Positions 21,520 to 31,207 of a DNA stretch of 34,253 nt are shown one piece after another (the first letter of the stretch is position 1; every line of letters starts with the position of its first letter). The stretch covers positions 1-34,253 of IMG/VR virus record IMGVR_UViG_3300008267_000487, one strand, 5' to 3'. The DNA comes from a virus. The notes beneath the pieces are model-generated. The model did not search any database. It saw only the letters and a list, made by a program, of their open reading frames with translations, and was not told the DNA's origin. Made by a program: the position numbers and the translations under genes.

Positions 21520-22998
21520 TTAAGATTTTTCAACACTATTATAACATCCATACGCCTTCACGCCATCATTTTCATATCCACCTTCGATTGGTTTCCATTT
21601 TGATTTTGGACCTGTTTGCTTCATTGCTTCAATAGTTGACCAATGAAGATCACAATCGCGTAGAATTACATCTTCCATGTTTCTTTGCTCCCAACCTGGT
21701 TCTGTTTCGCCACCAAAGAAAAACTTCTGATATGGAAGTTTGTGATTTATAAGAAGAACATGTAGACATTTATTCTTTATTTGTGAATATGGAGGTCCAC
21801 CAGTGTTAGTTGAACTTGTTGATGATTTTGGTTCGTGTAGAATAGTATTGTTTATGAATGCTGTATTAGCAAGATAGCATTGTCTATCTGTTTCTGGATT
21901 AAATTCTGGTGTTGGTTTCGCTACAACTGGTCGGCAGAAAATACCCTGAACAGACTTAACATTAGTAGCAAACACTCCATACATGATAACATTTTCTTTT
22001 ACTTCCCACATTTGATAAATGTCTGAGTGTTTAGTGGTAAGATATCCAGCAAAATTATCAATAGAGCAGTTGAAGATACCATTTGCCATTACAAAAGCAT
22101 CACCCCAAATATTTTTAAGGGTTGAGTTTCGTGCCATAGGCGTTCCATTAAATCCAGTAGTATTATTGCTTAGATGACAATCTGTGAAGAAATGTTCTCC
22201 ACCTATCTTTCTAAACACAGCAGAGTCTTTACCGCTTTCGCATATTGGAATACTTGGATCTGGTGGACCTTGCTTTACCACACCATCATTGAACCATGCT
22301 TCGTTTGATGGATTTAGGAACTTACAATTATCCCACCAATGATCTGTTCCGGCAATATAACCTATTCTTCCCATATCAAGAGTAATATTCACCCATCTTA
22401 TTGGAAACTTTGAAGAGAATGTTTGGTAGCCAGGAGTTACAAAAATTGTATTTCCATTACCCTTTACAGTTATCCACTTGCTAGTTCCAGTTGCTGGTTT
22501 CTTTGTTCTTGGATAAACAAGTTCAAACTCACCGTTTCCAAACTGAATAGTGTCACCAGGAATAGCGGTAAGTATTGCCTTTTCAAAGGTTCTGAATGGT
22601 GTTGTGATGCCATCATTGGAATCACTACCATCTAGAGATACTTTATATACTCTTGAAACAGATTCCTTTTCTAATGTAAGGCAGTGTATTCCTGTTTCTG
22701 AAACAGAAATATCCTCAGCATATGAAGCGGGATTTGGATATGATATATCCTTAACAGAATAAGGACGATCAAATGACAATTCTGATCCATCATTTGCAAT
22801 GACCTTAGCAGTCACCGTAATAGATTCACCATCTTGTAAGGTATTGAAATCAAAATCAAAAGAATATTCTTCGATCTTTGTTTTCTGATTAAATCTACTT
22901 TCAGTCACAGTTATCGCAGCAGTTCCACTCCAATTTGGATTTGAAAGAAGAAGTGATAAATCAGCGGAATCTACGATTCCATCTTTATTCTCGCCCAT
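21520..22998 (-). CDS. Beta-helix tailspike-like protein with dockerin-like loop (5' end disrupted)
   Basis: 492 residues from the ATG at 22998. Near the start, ENKDGIVDSADLSLLL is a calcium-loop/dockerin-like motif. Residues about 20-110 look like an Ig-like beta domain. From about 118, YKVSLDGSDSNDG with TPFRTFEKAI and GDTIQFGNGEF is the usual entry into a right-handed parallel beta-helix (pectate-lyase-like), the fold of many tailspikes that bind or cut polysaccharide. This ATG has no Shine-Dalgarno site. A perfect AAGGAG sits at 23031-23036 before another ATG (23024; MPEIKPIARW) in a different frame that stops soon after. One added base at about 22993/22994 would join them and complete the loop as D-E-N-K-D-G. 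Likely a frameshift or sequence error. Confidence 0.7.
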   Translation of the reverse strand: MGENKDGIVDSADLSLLLSNPNWSGTAAITVTESRFNQKTKIEEYSFDFDFNTLQDGESITVTAKVIANDGSELSFDRPYSVKDISYPNPASYAEDISVSETGIHCLTLEKESVSRVYKVSLDGSDSNDGITTPFRTFEKAILTAIPGDTIQFGNGEFELVYPRTKKPATGTSKWITVKGNGNTIFVTPGYQTFSSKFPIRWVNITLDMGRIGYIAGTDHWWDNCKFLNPSNEAWFNDGVVKQGPPDPSIPICESGKDSAVFRKIGGEHFFTDCHLSNNTTGFNGTPMARNSTLKNIWGDAFVMANGIFNCSIDNFAGYLTTKHSDIYQMWEVKENVIMYGVFATNVKSVQGIFCRPVVAKPTPEFNPETDRQCYLANTAFINNTILHEPKSSTSSTNTGGPPYSQIKNKCLHVLLINHKLPYQKFFFGGETEPGWEQRNMEDVILRDCDLHWSTIEAMKQTGPKSKWKPIEGGYENDGVKAYGCYNSVEKS

Positions 22999-23021
22999 CT
23001 CGCAATTGGTTTAATTTCTGG

Positions 23022-23036
23022 CATAATATTCTCCTT
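23022..23036 (-). promoter_or_regulatory. Ribosome binding site and likely true start of the tailspike gene
   Basis: AAGGAG (23036-23031), six bases, ATG (23024-23022), encoding MPEIKPIARW before the frame breaks. It is stronger than anything near the ATG at 22998 and marks the original start. Confidence 0.65.
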
Positions 23037-23053
23037 TACAGTATCTATAAAGA

Positions 23054-23078
23054 AACAACCCCCATTTCTGGGGGTTGT
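23054..23078 (-). terminator. Rho-independent terminator of the replication operon
   Basis: Stem ACAACCCCC/GGGGGTTGT around a six-base loop; on the minus strand it runs into TTTCTTTAT. Its 25-base core is identical to the terminator at 21482-21506. Confidence 0.8.
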
Positions 23079-23112
23079 CGGACCTGAGATGCTATCTCAA
23101 GTGGGGTTATTA

Positions 23113-25038
23113 TTATGTAGTAAGATCCACTAATTCGCATTTATCACCAGAGCAAGCAAATGTTTGTGCACCTACAGTCTTATCTTCCTTTTCATAGTTT
23201 TTGAGAAGTGACCAGTCTACATTCTTAGGCATTGCCTCAAGTGCTTTTTCATACTCTTCTTTAGAGCAGTCCTGATAAGGTGCTTGTCTGTAAGAGTGAT
23301 CAGAGTGTGGTAAGAAAGAAATACCACTAATCTCATCAAAGTGATTATAGACCCACGCACCGACTTCCATCCATTCATGCTCACGAACAGTGATCGTAAT
23401 AGATGGTTTATGTTCACACCAATGACGTTGATAAGTCAACCATAATTCAAGATGTTCAATTGCTGTCATATCATTTCTTGTGACAGAACCCTCTGCCTTC
23501 TGCGGAAACGAGAAAACCATTGTGTGGTCTGGTTTCATTACACATGGTTCAGCAGGGAATCCCATATCAATCATCATTTGACATAGAGGATCTTTACGGT
23601 CAGCACGAACAGTACGAATATAATATTCATTGTGTCGAGCATGAATACCAGATGCTGTATCAGTTAATTGTGAGACTGTGCCTGATGGTTTGACGCAAGT
23701 GATCGCGGCAGCAGGGTTGATTCCAATCTTTGCTGCCCAATTTTGATTAGTCTTAATTGCTTCTTGTTTTAGTTCATTTAAAAACGCACCAAGAATTTCA
23801 AGATTATCACAACGCATATCAGCATTGTCTAGAATACCAGTCAATGATACACCAAGCAATGCTTCTTCGGTACAATTCTTTTTCCATTCTGATGAAAGAT
23901 ATGGAAAATGAGTAAGGGATGCTTGCCATGTTCCTAGAATAGAAGCAAGACGAACCTTACGTGCTAATGTTTCATGTGTATCTTCTGGACGAACTATAAC
24001 TTCAGTGAGATTACAGAATTGCCTATCACGAAGAATAATCTCAGAGCATGGATTTGTACCAAACTCATAAGAAGCATCGCGTCTTTCTCCAAGTTTAGAT
24101 ACAGTCTTGCGACAAGCATCTCTGTTGAAAATACCACGCTCTCCACTCTTGCTTTTATATAGTGAAACCCATTCATCCATGAACACTCCTATTTCTGGTT
24201 TCTCTTTATACGCGACCGAGTTGTTTGCGAGTGCTCTTTGGGGGTTTTCGTTCCACCAAGCACCAGACTTGGCATCTCGCATTCTTTCATCCGTGAGATT
24301 GGATAGGCTAATAAGAGCAGATCTACGGACTCCTCCCACCACGACAATTTCCGCAATTTTACAGACAATATCATGGCATTCGATTGAGGTGAGTTTTCTC
24401 CCCGCCGCTCTCTTAAAAGTGTCAACTGTGAACTTGAAGAGATCTTCAAGAGGTCTTGGTCCTGAAGCTCTCCCTCCAAAGGTTTTAAGTCTCGCGCCAG
24501 CAACACGAACTTTTGATACATCCCACTTCGGTACTTGACCTCCAATGAGTAAGGAGATAAGTTCTTTGTAAGCCTTAGCCCAACCAGCTTTGCTATCTTC
24601 CACGATGATCGTGGTATCGCTAGGACTAAAGTGTTCAGCGATTGTAGGAAGTTTTTCAACATATTGTCTCTCCACTGAAAATCCTACACCCGTTCCACAC
24701 ATTAGAATGTATAGGATTTCATCAAATGCTCGTACACGATTTACCGCAACATACGAGCAGTTATATCCTGCTGTATTATCTCGTCGCAGTGCTTCTCCTG
24801 CGGTCATGAGTGCTCGCATGGATGGCATGATCTCAAGATTCAGAACTGCGTTTTCCAACTCGGATCGTAATTCTGGAGAAACAACGTAATTATTATGTTC
24901 CTTGAGATGTTCTTCAAAAAAATCGAAATATCTCTTGACAGTCTCACCCCAAGTCTCTCGTCGCTTTTCTTTTTCGATCCAACGAGCATATCTTGAAGTG
25001 TGAATAAATTTTTGATAATCTGACGGCAATTCTTTCAT
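23113..25038 (-). CDS. nrdJ: Adenosylcobalamin-dependent (class II) ribonucleotide reductase
   Basis: 641 residues. It reduces ribonucleotides to deoxyribonucleotides using vitamin B12 radical chemistry. The redox Cys pair is C94 (YNCSYVAV) and C342 (RQFCNLTEV); the thiyl-radical Cys and partner Glu are in GTNPCSEI (C331, E333). MCGTGVGFSVE (113-123) and KPSGTVSQLTDTASGIH are family signatures, and the C-terminal FACSGDKCE (C629, C634) is the shuttle that re-reduces the active site. It is about 100 residues shorter than the Lactobacillus monomeric enzyme, as is usual for phage versions. AAGGAG precedes the ATG. Last gene of the replication operon; a host or environmental supply of cobalamin is implied. 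Confidence 0.93.
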   Translation of the reverse strand: MKELPSDYQKFIHTSRYARWIEKEKRRETWGETVKRYFDFFEEHLKEHNNYVVSPELRSELENAVLNLEIMPSMRALMTAGEALRRDNTAGYNCSYVAVNRVRAFDEILYILMCGTGVGFSVERQYVEKLPTIAEHFSPSDTTIIVEDSKAGWAKAYKELISLLIGGQVPKWDVSKVRVAGARLKTFGGRASGPRPLEDLFKFTVDTFKRAAGRKLTSIECHDIVCKIAEIVVVGGVRRSALISLSNLTDERMRDAKSGAWWNENPQRALANNSVAYKEKPEIGVFMDEWVSLYKSKSGERGIFNRDACRKTVSKLGERRDASYEFGTNPCSEIILRDRQFCNLTEVIVRPEDTHETLARKVRLASILGTWQASLTHFPYLSSEWKKNCTEEALLGVSLTGILDNADMRCDNLEILGAFLNELKQEAIKTNQNWAAKIGINPAAAITCVKPSGTVSQLTDTASGIHARHNEYYIRTVRADRKDPLCQMMIDMGFPAEPCVMKPDHTMVFSFPQKAEGSVTRNDMTAIEHLELWLTYQRHWCEHKPSITITVREHEWMEVGAWVYNHFDEISGISFLPHSDHSYRQAPYQDCSKEEYEKALEAMPKNVDWSLLKNYEKEDKTVGAQTFACSGDKCELVDLTT

Positions 25039-25064
25039 TATAACTCCTTATGTAAACTGGCATC

Positions 25065-25772
25065 TTATGTATTCGTAGTCAACACACTCCAAGATTCAGG
25101 AAAGAGTGGTTCAATTATTTGTCCAATTGCTTTTGCGTATTGTTGAACTTCCCATTGTGCGTGTGGGTCTGTTCTTTGAGTGTATACTCTAGCGTATGCT
25201 GAAAGAGAACCAGTCCAAATCCACTCAGTATATACACCTTGAGGTAAAACAAATCTCGCTTGTTCTGGTGCTACTCCTGCTTCAATAAGTTCATCATAAA
25301 CATCAAGTGCTTTTTCAGCATTGTCACGATATAACTTATCAATTGTTAATTTTAACTTTGAGTCTTCAATAAATGTTTCAGATCCTTGTTTTGCTCCATT
25401 TGTTGGTTTGCTTCGAAAGAATGGATAATAAAGATCTGGTTCATACGAAACATATCTTCGCGATACTTCATTTTCAACAAATCCAACTTTATGTTTGAAA
25501 AGTTGTGTGCGTATTGATATTGGTGCTTTGATACGAAGACTAATCATCGAATGAGCAAACGGAGTCCAGTGATCATGTTCAGCAAGATAACGAACAAGAT
25601 TTGAATCCTTTGCTGAAAGTTTATTATCACTCTCTGGATGAATCTTGTCCCATATACTTTGTTTATTAAAAGAAACTCTAGCAACATTTACTGTTGTTAG
25701 ATCATTTCCCATATGATCAAAATACTCAACAAAACCAGCGTCTAAAACATTTACTCTTTCAATTTTATTCAT
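25065..25772 (-). CDS. thyX: Flavin-dependent thymidylate synthase
   Basis: 235 residues. Makes dTMP from dUMP with FAD and methylene-tetrahydrofolate. Family features: an early VNVARVSF strand, a DHWTPFAH block (67-74), the signature region LFKHKVGFVENEVSRRY (91-107), and YTEWIWTGSLSAYARVYTQRTDPHAQWE with conserved Arg and His residues. The usual RHR-x7-S signature is here K-H-K with eight residues before Ser104, a divergent form. It overlaps the upstream gene by four bases (ATGA) and precedes nrdJ, giving a coherent deoxynucleotide-supply pair. Confidence 0.9.
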   Translation of the reverse strand: MNKIERVNVLDAGFVEYFDHMGNDLTTVNVARVSFNKQSIWDKIHPESDNKLSAKDSNLVRYLAEHDHWTPFAHSMISLRIKAPISIRTQLFKHKVGFVENEVSRRYVSYEPDLYYPFFRSKPTNGAKQGSETFIEDSKLKLTIDKLYRDNAEKALDVYDELIEAGVAPEQARFVLPQGVYTEWIWTGSLSAYARVYTQRTDPHAQWEVQQYAKAIGQIIEPLFPESWSVLTTNT

Positions 25773-26284
25773 GATTCAAATTCCTTCAATATATCACTTG
25801 ATTGACCTAGTACTCTAATTACTTGTGCTTTGGCAAATTCAATAAATTTAGGATTATCTTTTACATATTTACAAATGTTTACAAAATTTACCCAGTCAGT
25901 CATATCAAAAGAATCATAATCAAGTTCTTTGGCATGATGAATAAAATTATTTAAATAACTATTGAATCCAAGAAAATCATCTTTTGATGTTTTCTTTTTC
26001 TCAATCCAGATATTTTTTGCTTTTTCTTCGTCACCAACAGATGAAACTAATTTATTAAAGGATGCTTCCTTCTTTATAAGAGTTCTATACAGTTCGTCCA
26101 AAAACGTTTTGTTGTCTTCGTGCCAGTAATCAAACGAAACACCTTCAGCATCGGTGAATGTCTTGGCATAATCAATTGCCCGATAGAACATATCCTTATC
26201 GTTTTCGCGAATATATTCAGCAAATTTAAAATGAAACTCAACAAGTCCTGTGAGTAGTAGAAAGTCTTTCTTGGGAATATTCAT
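25769..26284 (-). CDS. Hypothetical replication-operon protein
   Basis: 171 residues, predicted mostly helical, acidic and Lys/Phe/Tyr-rich (KKDFLLLTGLVEFHFKFAEYI at the start). It overlaps both primase upstream and thyX downstream by four bases, so it is tightly co-expressed with replication genes. Position would suit a helicase loader or accessory factor, but I see no gp59-like motif and do not assign it. Confidence 0.7.
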   Translation of the reverse strand: MNIPKKDFLLLTGLVEFHFKFAEYIRENDKDMFYRAIDYAKTFTDAEGVSFDYWHEDNKTFLDELYRTLIKKEASFNKLVSSVGDEEKAKNIWIEKKKTSKDDFLGFNSYLNNFIHHAKELDYDSFDMTDWVNFVNICKYVKDNPKFIEFAKAQVIRVLGQSSDILKEFES

Positions 26285-27273
26285 TTACATTTTCTCCATG
26301 AATTATATGCTAGCATCGCCGCAGCACCACTGAATGTGTTTTGCTCTATTATAGACACAACATCTAGATTCTTCAAGACCATATCATTTATATCTTTTTC
26401 TTTTATATGATTTGGAAATATACAAACTTTTTCATTTGTTTGTATAAGTTTATACATTATATCGCATATATTTTTATTTCTTGGTTCATTATCCAAGACA
26501 TAAACAAGATCTTGGTTTTGAAATTTTTCCCTGACCTCTAGAAAATTTCCTGAACCAAGGCAAGCAATCGCGTTGGGTAGGAACAGACTGTCAATCGGAC
26601 CCTCCACAACAAAGATACGCTTGCTTAGATTTAATGTGTTCAATCCATAGGTAAGTTTAATTTTATCATTCTTTTTTAATGTTATGTACTTTGGTTTAAT
26701 GTTTGCCAATGATCTTCCCTGAACTCCAATAAAAATATTATGTTCATCATAAATTGGAATCAAGAGTCTTTCATCTTCAATTAAAGAATAATCTTTATTT
26801 ACACTTCTAGCATATGATCCAAATAGACTTGTGTATCCAAAGCGATTCCACATATCTTTTGGTATTTTTCGTGATTCGAGAAAACAAATTGCCTTATGGT
26901 TTTCTGAAAGTTCTTGAATTTGTTCACACGGTGGTGCTAAACTTATATCTGGTTTCTTTACTTCTTCTTTTATAAACACATGTTCAATTTTAATATTTTT
27001 CTCCATGAACTTCTCTAGAGAATATTCTTTGAAAAGAGCAGGAGAGATAATTTCAAGAAACTTATAAATGTTGAAAGAAGCACCACAGTTGTGACATTTG
27101 TAAAAATAAGTGTCGTCACTCTTAAAGAAATAACCTCTCGCCTTGTTTTTATTTAATTCAGAATCCCCACATATTGGACATCTACAATTAGCAAGACCAT
27201 CCTTCTTCCATTTAAATTTTTCAAGAGAAGAAGAAACTAGATTGATATATTTCTTGTCAAGATAAAGACTCAT
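26281..27273 (-). CDS. DNA primase (T4 gp61-type)
   Basis: 330 residues from the ATG at 27273, which overlaps the helicase stop codon (TAATG). An N-terminal zinc ribbon has C32, C35, C60 and C63 (CPICGDS, CHNCG). The RNA-polymerase core has LLIPIYDEHNIFIGVQGRS, then a TOPRIM domain with the VVEGPIDS Glu (E224), D228, and VYVLDNEPRN (D261). It lays RNA primers on the lagging strand in partnership with the helicase encoded next to it. Coupled to the following gene by ATGA. Length and layout match T4 gp61 and DnaG-like phage primases. Confidence 0.88.
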   Translation of the reverse strand: MSLYLDKKYINLVSSSLEKFKWKKDGLANCRCPICGDSELNKNKARGYFFKSDDTYFYKCHNCGASFNIYKFLEIISPALFKEYSLEKFMEKNIKIEHVFIKEEVKKPDISLAPPCEQIQELSENHKAICFLESRKIPKDMWNRFGYTSLFGSYARSVNKDYSLIEDERLLIPIYDEHNIFIGVQGRSLANIKPKYITLKKNDKIKLTYGLNTLNLSKRIFVVEGPIDSLFLPNAIACLGSGNFLEVREKFQNQDLVYVLDNEPRNKNICDIMYKLIQTNEKVCIFPNHIKEKDINDMVLKNLDVVSIIEQNTFSGAAAMLAYNSWRKCK

Positions 27274-28634
27274 TAAAATTTCCAATCATCCGTTTTTGGT
27301 TTCTTTTCACTACTTGGTTTAGGTGTAAGTGATATTGCGTTTACTTCTTCCTTCTTAATATCAAACACCTTCATCTTGGCACGATTGATTCCAAGAATAA
27401 ACTTTCGATTTACCGCAGTATCATTATAACGATTCTTCAATTGCTTGACCATGATCTGATTCATCTCAGCAAGTTCTTCGGTTGAGATAAGAGCAAACAT
27501 AAAGTCAGCAGTTGCGGGAAGACCGAAAGATTCAGAAGTATCTTCAAGACCAACATCTGAATTTGAATAACCAGAACGAGTTGTTTGTGTAGCACTGAAG
27601 ATCGGCACATTATATTCTACTGCCAAACCTCGTAGTTCTTCTGCGATAGATTTGATGTATGTGTATGAATTGATATTGTTACCATTCTTCAATCTTGCCG
27701 AAGCGCAAATGTTCAGATAATCAATAAAGATAACATCTGGTTTAAATTTACGCTTTAACCAAAGTTCATCTAACAAGAATCTAAAGTGATTCACATTTGC
27801 TGTAGCAGTTGGATATTCTTTGATGATAAGTTTACCAGTTACACCAGCACTTAGATTTTGAATTTTCTTTTCATAAATTGTCTTTGGTAAATCTTTTAGA
27901 CTGTCAAGTGTTACATCAAGAAGATTTGCGTCAATTCTTTCGGCAATTCTTTCTTCTGCCATCTCACATGTAATATACAATACATTCTGATTTTGCTTCA
28001 AACAATTCGCAGCATGATGACATAGAAATAGCGATTTACCAACACCTGTTCCTGCCATGACAATATTCAAAGTCTTAGCAGGAGTTCCACCATTAGTAAT
28101 CTGGTTAAACATTTCAAGATCGAACGGTATCTTCTTTTCTATGGTATGATAAAAATCATATCGTGATTCATAATCTTCAATATAATCGTGACCGATATGA
28201 GCATCAAAAGAGACTGCTAATGCCTTTGAAAGTATATCAGGTATCGAACCTTGAGATTGCTGAGACTTACCATCAATAATCTGAATCGATTCCATGATGG
28301 CGTTGTAAACTGCTTTCTCTTTACAAAATGTTTCTGTCTCGTTGAACAACCATTCAATGTCACATGATTCTTTATTATGTGATATTTCTTCAATGATGTG
28401 TGAGACACGCTTTAGTTCCTCTTGAGTGATTGATTTATTTTTATCAAGAATAATATACAACGCTTCCTTTGTTGGAAGATTGTTATACTTTTGAATAAAC
28501 TCATGAATTGTTTCAAAAACAAATCTGATAGAACGATCATGAAAATACTCCCTCTTGAGGAAGGGAGTAACTTTTCGTGAATATGTTTCGTTTCTTAAAA
28601 GATTGTGTAGTATAAGTTTTTCAACATCGGTCAT
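27273..28634 (-). CDS. Replicative DNA helicase (T4 gp41/DnaB-type)
   Basis: 453 residues. An N-terminal helical domain (1-110) is followed by a RecA-like motor: Walker A AGTGVGKS (194-201), a conserved [14 protein letters not shown] helix, Walker B DVIFIDY (300-306), then [10 protein letters not shown] and the [23 protein letters not shown] section typical of DnaB motif 4. It forms a hexamer that unwinds DNA ahead of the polymerase. Start ATGA overlaps uvsX. The C-terminal tail is Lys/Pro-rich. Order uvsX-helicase-primase agrees with a compact T4-like replication cluster. Confidence 0.92.
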   Translation of the reverse strand: MTDVEKLILHNLLRNETYSRKVTPFLKREYFHDRSIRFVFETIHEFIQKYNNLPTKEALYIILDKNKSITQEELKRVSHIIEEISHNKESCDIEWLFNETETFCKEKAVYNAIMESIQIIDGKSQQSQGSIPDILSKALAVSFDAHIGHDYIEDYESRYDFYHTIEKKIPFDLEMFNQITNGGTPAKTLNIVMAGTGVGKSLFLCHHAANCLKQNQNVLYITCEMAEERIAERIDANLLDVTLDSLKDLPKTIYEKKIQNLSAGVTGKLIIKEYPTATANVNHFRFLLDELWLKRKFKPDVIFIDYLNICASARLKNGNNINSYTYIKSIAEELRGLAVEYNVPIFSATQTTRSGYSNSDVGLEDTSESFGLPATADFMFALISTEELAEMNQIMVKQLKNRYNDTAVNRKFILGINRAKMKVFDIKKEEVNAISLTPKPSSEKKPKTDDWKF

Positions 28635-29674
28635 TCTTCATCCTTAGTTGATGTTTCTCCACCATAACTGAACTTATTATACACTGCCTTGTCGATCTGG
28701 TCAAGAATATCCTTAGTAAAATACTTTTCAGGATTATCGTAGATTGTCTTCTCAAATACTTTTGATCCATCAGGAAGTTCAATACGAGTTGAATTTTTCT
28801 TGAAGATTCCTGCTTCTACAGCAATATCAACAAGACCATAATATGGATCAATACCTGTATCATAATTCAAACGAATATCTACCATGCTATTTTCTTTGGT
28901 AAATCTACCTTTATAAAGTTTAGCATGAATAATATTACCCACTACTTGACCATCTGAATTCTTATCCTTTTTCTTTGAAAGATAGACAATCGTTGATGCT
29001 GCGTATTTCAAACCAGTACCACCACCCATCTCAGACATTGGAACATATGCTCCAACAACTTGATAAGTGTGGTTTGTCATAATCATTGGAATCTTTGCGA
29101 CACCCAACTTAACGGTAAGAACACGGAAGGTTGACTTCACGATCTGTGCGCGAGTCATATCGCGTGTTTCTTTACCTTCAGCAGTATCATTCATCTCCTT
29201 GGAGGTTGACAACATACCAAGAGAATCAAGAACAATCATTGTTGGTTTACGACTATCTTGTGGAAGTTCAAGAACCTTATCAACAATTGTAATTGCCTGA
29301 TGACGAAACTCTTCAATTGTAGAAACAGGAAAGACAGCAATTCTCTTTGGGTCGATACCACGACTCTTGAACATCTCGGAAGTCACTGCTTGTTCTGAAT
29401 CAAAATAAAGAACTACTGCTTCTGGATTGTCGTTCAAGAACTTAGAAACAATTCCTAAAGTAAAGTATGTCTTACCAGTTGATGACTCACCAGCAAGTGC
29501 GAGAATTTTGTTGTTCGGAAGACCAGAATAAATACTGGCACTCAGAAGTCCATTGAAAAGGTAACAACCCGTATCAACAAACCCCGCAACATCGGAACCA
29601 TCTAAACCATCAGATACAAGGGAAGCATACTTATTTCCCGAAGATTTAACCATTGACGATAAAAAGTCACTCAT
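28631..29674 (-). CDS. uvsX: RecA-like recombinase (UvsX)
   Basis: 347 residues from the ATG at 29674, chosen because GAAAGGA precedes it and MSDFLSSM follows. The frame continues upstream only into the polymerase 3' end. Walker A is GESSTGKT (62-69), Walker B-like [13 protein letters not shown], with a [10 protein letters not shown] loop and an acidic tail. It coats single-stranded DNA and drives strand exchange for recombination-dependent replication. Ten bases separate it from the polymerase stop codon. Length is close to that of T4 UvsX. Confidence 0.92.
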   Translation of the reverse strand: MSDFLSSMVKSSGNKYASLVSDGLDGSDVAGFVDTGCYLFNGLLSASIYSGLPNNKILALAGESSTGKTYFTLGIVSKFLNDNPEAVVLYFDSEQAVTSEMFKSRGIDPKRIAVFPVSTIEEFRHQAITIVDKVLELPQDSRKPTMIVLDSLGMLSTSKEMNDTAEGKETRDMTRAQIVKSTFRVLTVKLGVAKIPMIMTNHTYQVVGAYVPMSEMGGGTGLKYAASTIVYLSKKKDKNSDGQVVGNIIHAKLYKGRFTKENSMVDIRLNYDTGIDPYYGLVDIAVEAGIFKKNSTRIELPDGSKVFEKTIYDNPEKYFTKDILDQIDKAVYNKFSYGGETSTKDEE

Positions 29675-29684
29675 AATATTCCTT

Positions 29685-30800
29685 TCATCCAAATAAACTT
29701 TCAAGTGTATTTTTCTTTTCCGTTGACCATCCTATAGTATCTAGAATTGTAGTCAATGGATCAATAAATGATTTCTCAAATTGAGTTTTATAATCAATAA
29801 ATTCATGTAAACCAAACTCTTTTGGTAAAATGTTTACAAATGAAACAATCTGATCTTCTCCACGCATACCGCCAAGCGGATTTGGTTTCTTCAAATGAAG
29901 ATACTTAATCTTATCACCTTCTATAATCTTTTTGTATTTCTTTGAAATTTTAAAGATGTCAAGGTAGTGATTATAAATCAAAGCACCCTTTACAGCAATG
30001 GGTGTTGACTTTTTGTATATTGTACCACGATCACCATACTTTTCCATTCCATGAACACTACGAGGAAATGCGATTTCTTCTGGAGATAAGGTATAGAATT
30101 CTTTTCTACATTTCTCAACATATTCAATCATTTCCTCTTCAGTTCCGTTCAATGTAATGTTTACTGCGTTCTTGAGATGCTTACGAACATATTCAGGAGT
30201 CGAACTACGAGTTGTTTCGATGCCCATGATCTTGAGTTTTGGTTCGGAGTACCTAACACCTTCCGAATCTAAAACATTCAACATGTATCGTTTTTTGGCA
30301 GTCCATATACCTTTATCAGCAATAACTTCTCTACCCATCTGCATTTTATTTTCATACGCATTCATAATCTCAGCAAGTTCCTTGAACTTCTTCTCTATAA
30401 ATGGAATAATAATTTTTTCAGATGCGTTGTCGAGATAATTTGCTTTCTTTGTCGTTGATTCGTTTGGAACAAACTTATCAACGAGTTCATTGAGATTCAA
30501 ATAAACAGAGTCGGTATCCGATGCGATTACATAATCGACATCAGATGTTCCGACAGTCTTGTTTATAAACTCATTAAGTTTTTTACCAATCCATTGAATA
30601 GCAAGTTGACCAGACAATGTAATTGCTTCTGCTAGTTCAGTAGAATAATACCTGAAGTATTGGTTCCCCACTGCTCCATAAGCAGAATTCAATTGAATTT
30701 TTCTTACAAGTTGAAAGTTATGATATTTTGATATATCATTTTCAAGTTGAGATTTCAACACCAAAAGTTGATCATTTGTTAGTTTAGAAAAATCACTCAT
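29685..30800 (-). CDS. C-terminal (polymerase) half of a split family B DNA polymerase
   Basis: 371 residues from the ATG at 30800; a TTG one codon earlier is less likely. It begins just before motif B ([10 protein letters not shown], 33-42), contains motif C with the two metal-binding Asp residues (ASDTDS, D95 and D97) and runs through the thumb to a C-terminal KNTLESLFG resembling the clamp-binding end of T4 gp43. The 3'-5' exonuclease, the N-terminal domain and motif A (DxxSLYPS) are missing. The adjacent upstream gene is unrelated. A sigma70-like promoter immediately precedes this start codon, so the half is independently expressed. The other half must lie outside the window and pair with this one for activity, as in the split gene 43 of some Aeromonas phages. 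Confidence 0.9.
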   Translation of the reverse strand: MSDFSKLTNDQLLVLKSQLENDISKYHNFQLVRKIQLNSAYGAVGNQYFRYYSTELAEAITLSGQLAIQWIGKKLNEFINKTVGTSDVDYVIASDTDSVYLNLNELVDKFVPNESTTKKANYLDNASEKIIIPFIEKKFKELAEIMNAYENKMQMGREVIADKGIWTAKKRYMLNVLDSEGVRYSEPKLKIMGIETTRSSTPEYVRKHLKNAVNITLNGTEEEMIEYVEKCRKEFYTLSPEEIAFPRSVHGMEKYGDRGTIYKKSTPIAVKGALIYNHYLDIFKISKKYKKIIEGDKIKYLHLKKPNPLGGMRGEDQIVSFVNILPKEFGLHEFIDYKTQFEKSFIDPLTTILDTIGWSTEKKNTLESLFG

Positions 30801-30807
30801 CAAATAT

Positions 30808-30836
30808 ATTGTACAACAGATTTAATGTAAAGTCAA
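30808..30836 (-). promoter_or_regulatory. Sigma70-like promoter for the polymerase half, leaderless geometry
   Basis: TTGACT (30836-30831), 17 bases, TACAAT (30813-30808), then seven bases to the ATG at 30800. The expected first base is 30801, so the mRNA would have at most a one-base leader. It overlaps the end of the upstream gene. Confidence 0.7.
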
Positions 30837-31181
30837 GAGATATTTGGTTGTATTAACAACTGCTAACATTTCATCACGAATATTTAAAAGTTCAGTATCT
30901 TCCTCTGACAATTCATCCGACAATTCGTTTTTTAAATAATTTTCAAAATAGTTCAGAACTGGCATTGGATGAGAAGTCTCATATCCATGAAGTTCAATTG
31001 TTCTATGTTGCTCAGTATCTTTACCATACTTACCCATGTGGGTTTCGACAAATGAATCAATCAAAGCATCAAGATCTTCATATGCCTTTCCAAGTGCCTT
31101 GTGTTCTGCATATGATGGGGTTTGCCAATGATGAATTCTCAATTGATTCTGAAGTGTCAAAAACTTTTCAATGTGTGCCAT
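30822..31181 (-). CDS. Conserved phage protein (DUF5856-like helical bundle)
   Basis: 119 residues. The sequence FLTLQNQLRIHHWQT, YAEHKALGKAYEDLDALIDSFVETHMGKYG recalls a small phage family (DUF5856, from memory). His and Glu residues are arranged along helices as in ferritin/Dps-like bundles; whether metal is bound is unknown. It has AGGAGA before the ATG and a late promoter octamer at 31200-31207. Its stop region contains the -35 box of the next gene's promoter. Confidence 0.75.
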   Translation of the reverse strand: MAHIEKFLTLQNQLRIHHWQTPSYAEHKALGKAYEDLDALIDSFVETHMGKYGKDTEQHRTIELHGYETSHPMPVLNYFENYLKNELSDELSEEDTELLNIRDEMLAVVNTTKYLLTLH

Positions 31182-31199
31182 AGATCTCTCCTATAGCAT

Positions 31200-31207
31200 T
31201 ATTTATA
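31200..31207 (-). promoter_or_regulatory. T4-type late promoter element
   Basis: Perfect minus-strand TATAAATA, 18 bases before the ATG at 31181, leaving room for the AGGAGA ribosome binding site. It shows that not all late promoters here are fused to start codons. Confidence 0.65.

Noticed and set aside
25769-26284. gp59 helicase loader assignment
   Set aside because: Only position supports it; none of the gp59 sequence features I know could be seen.
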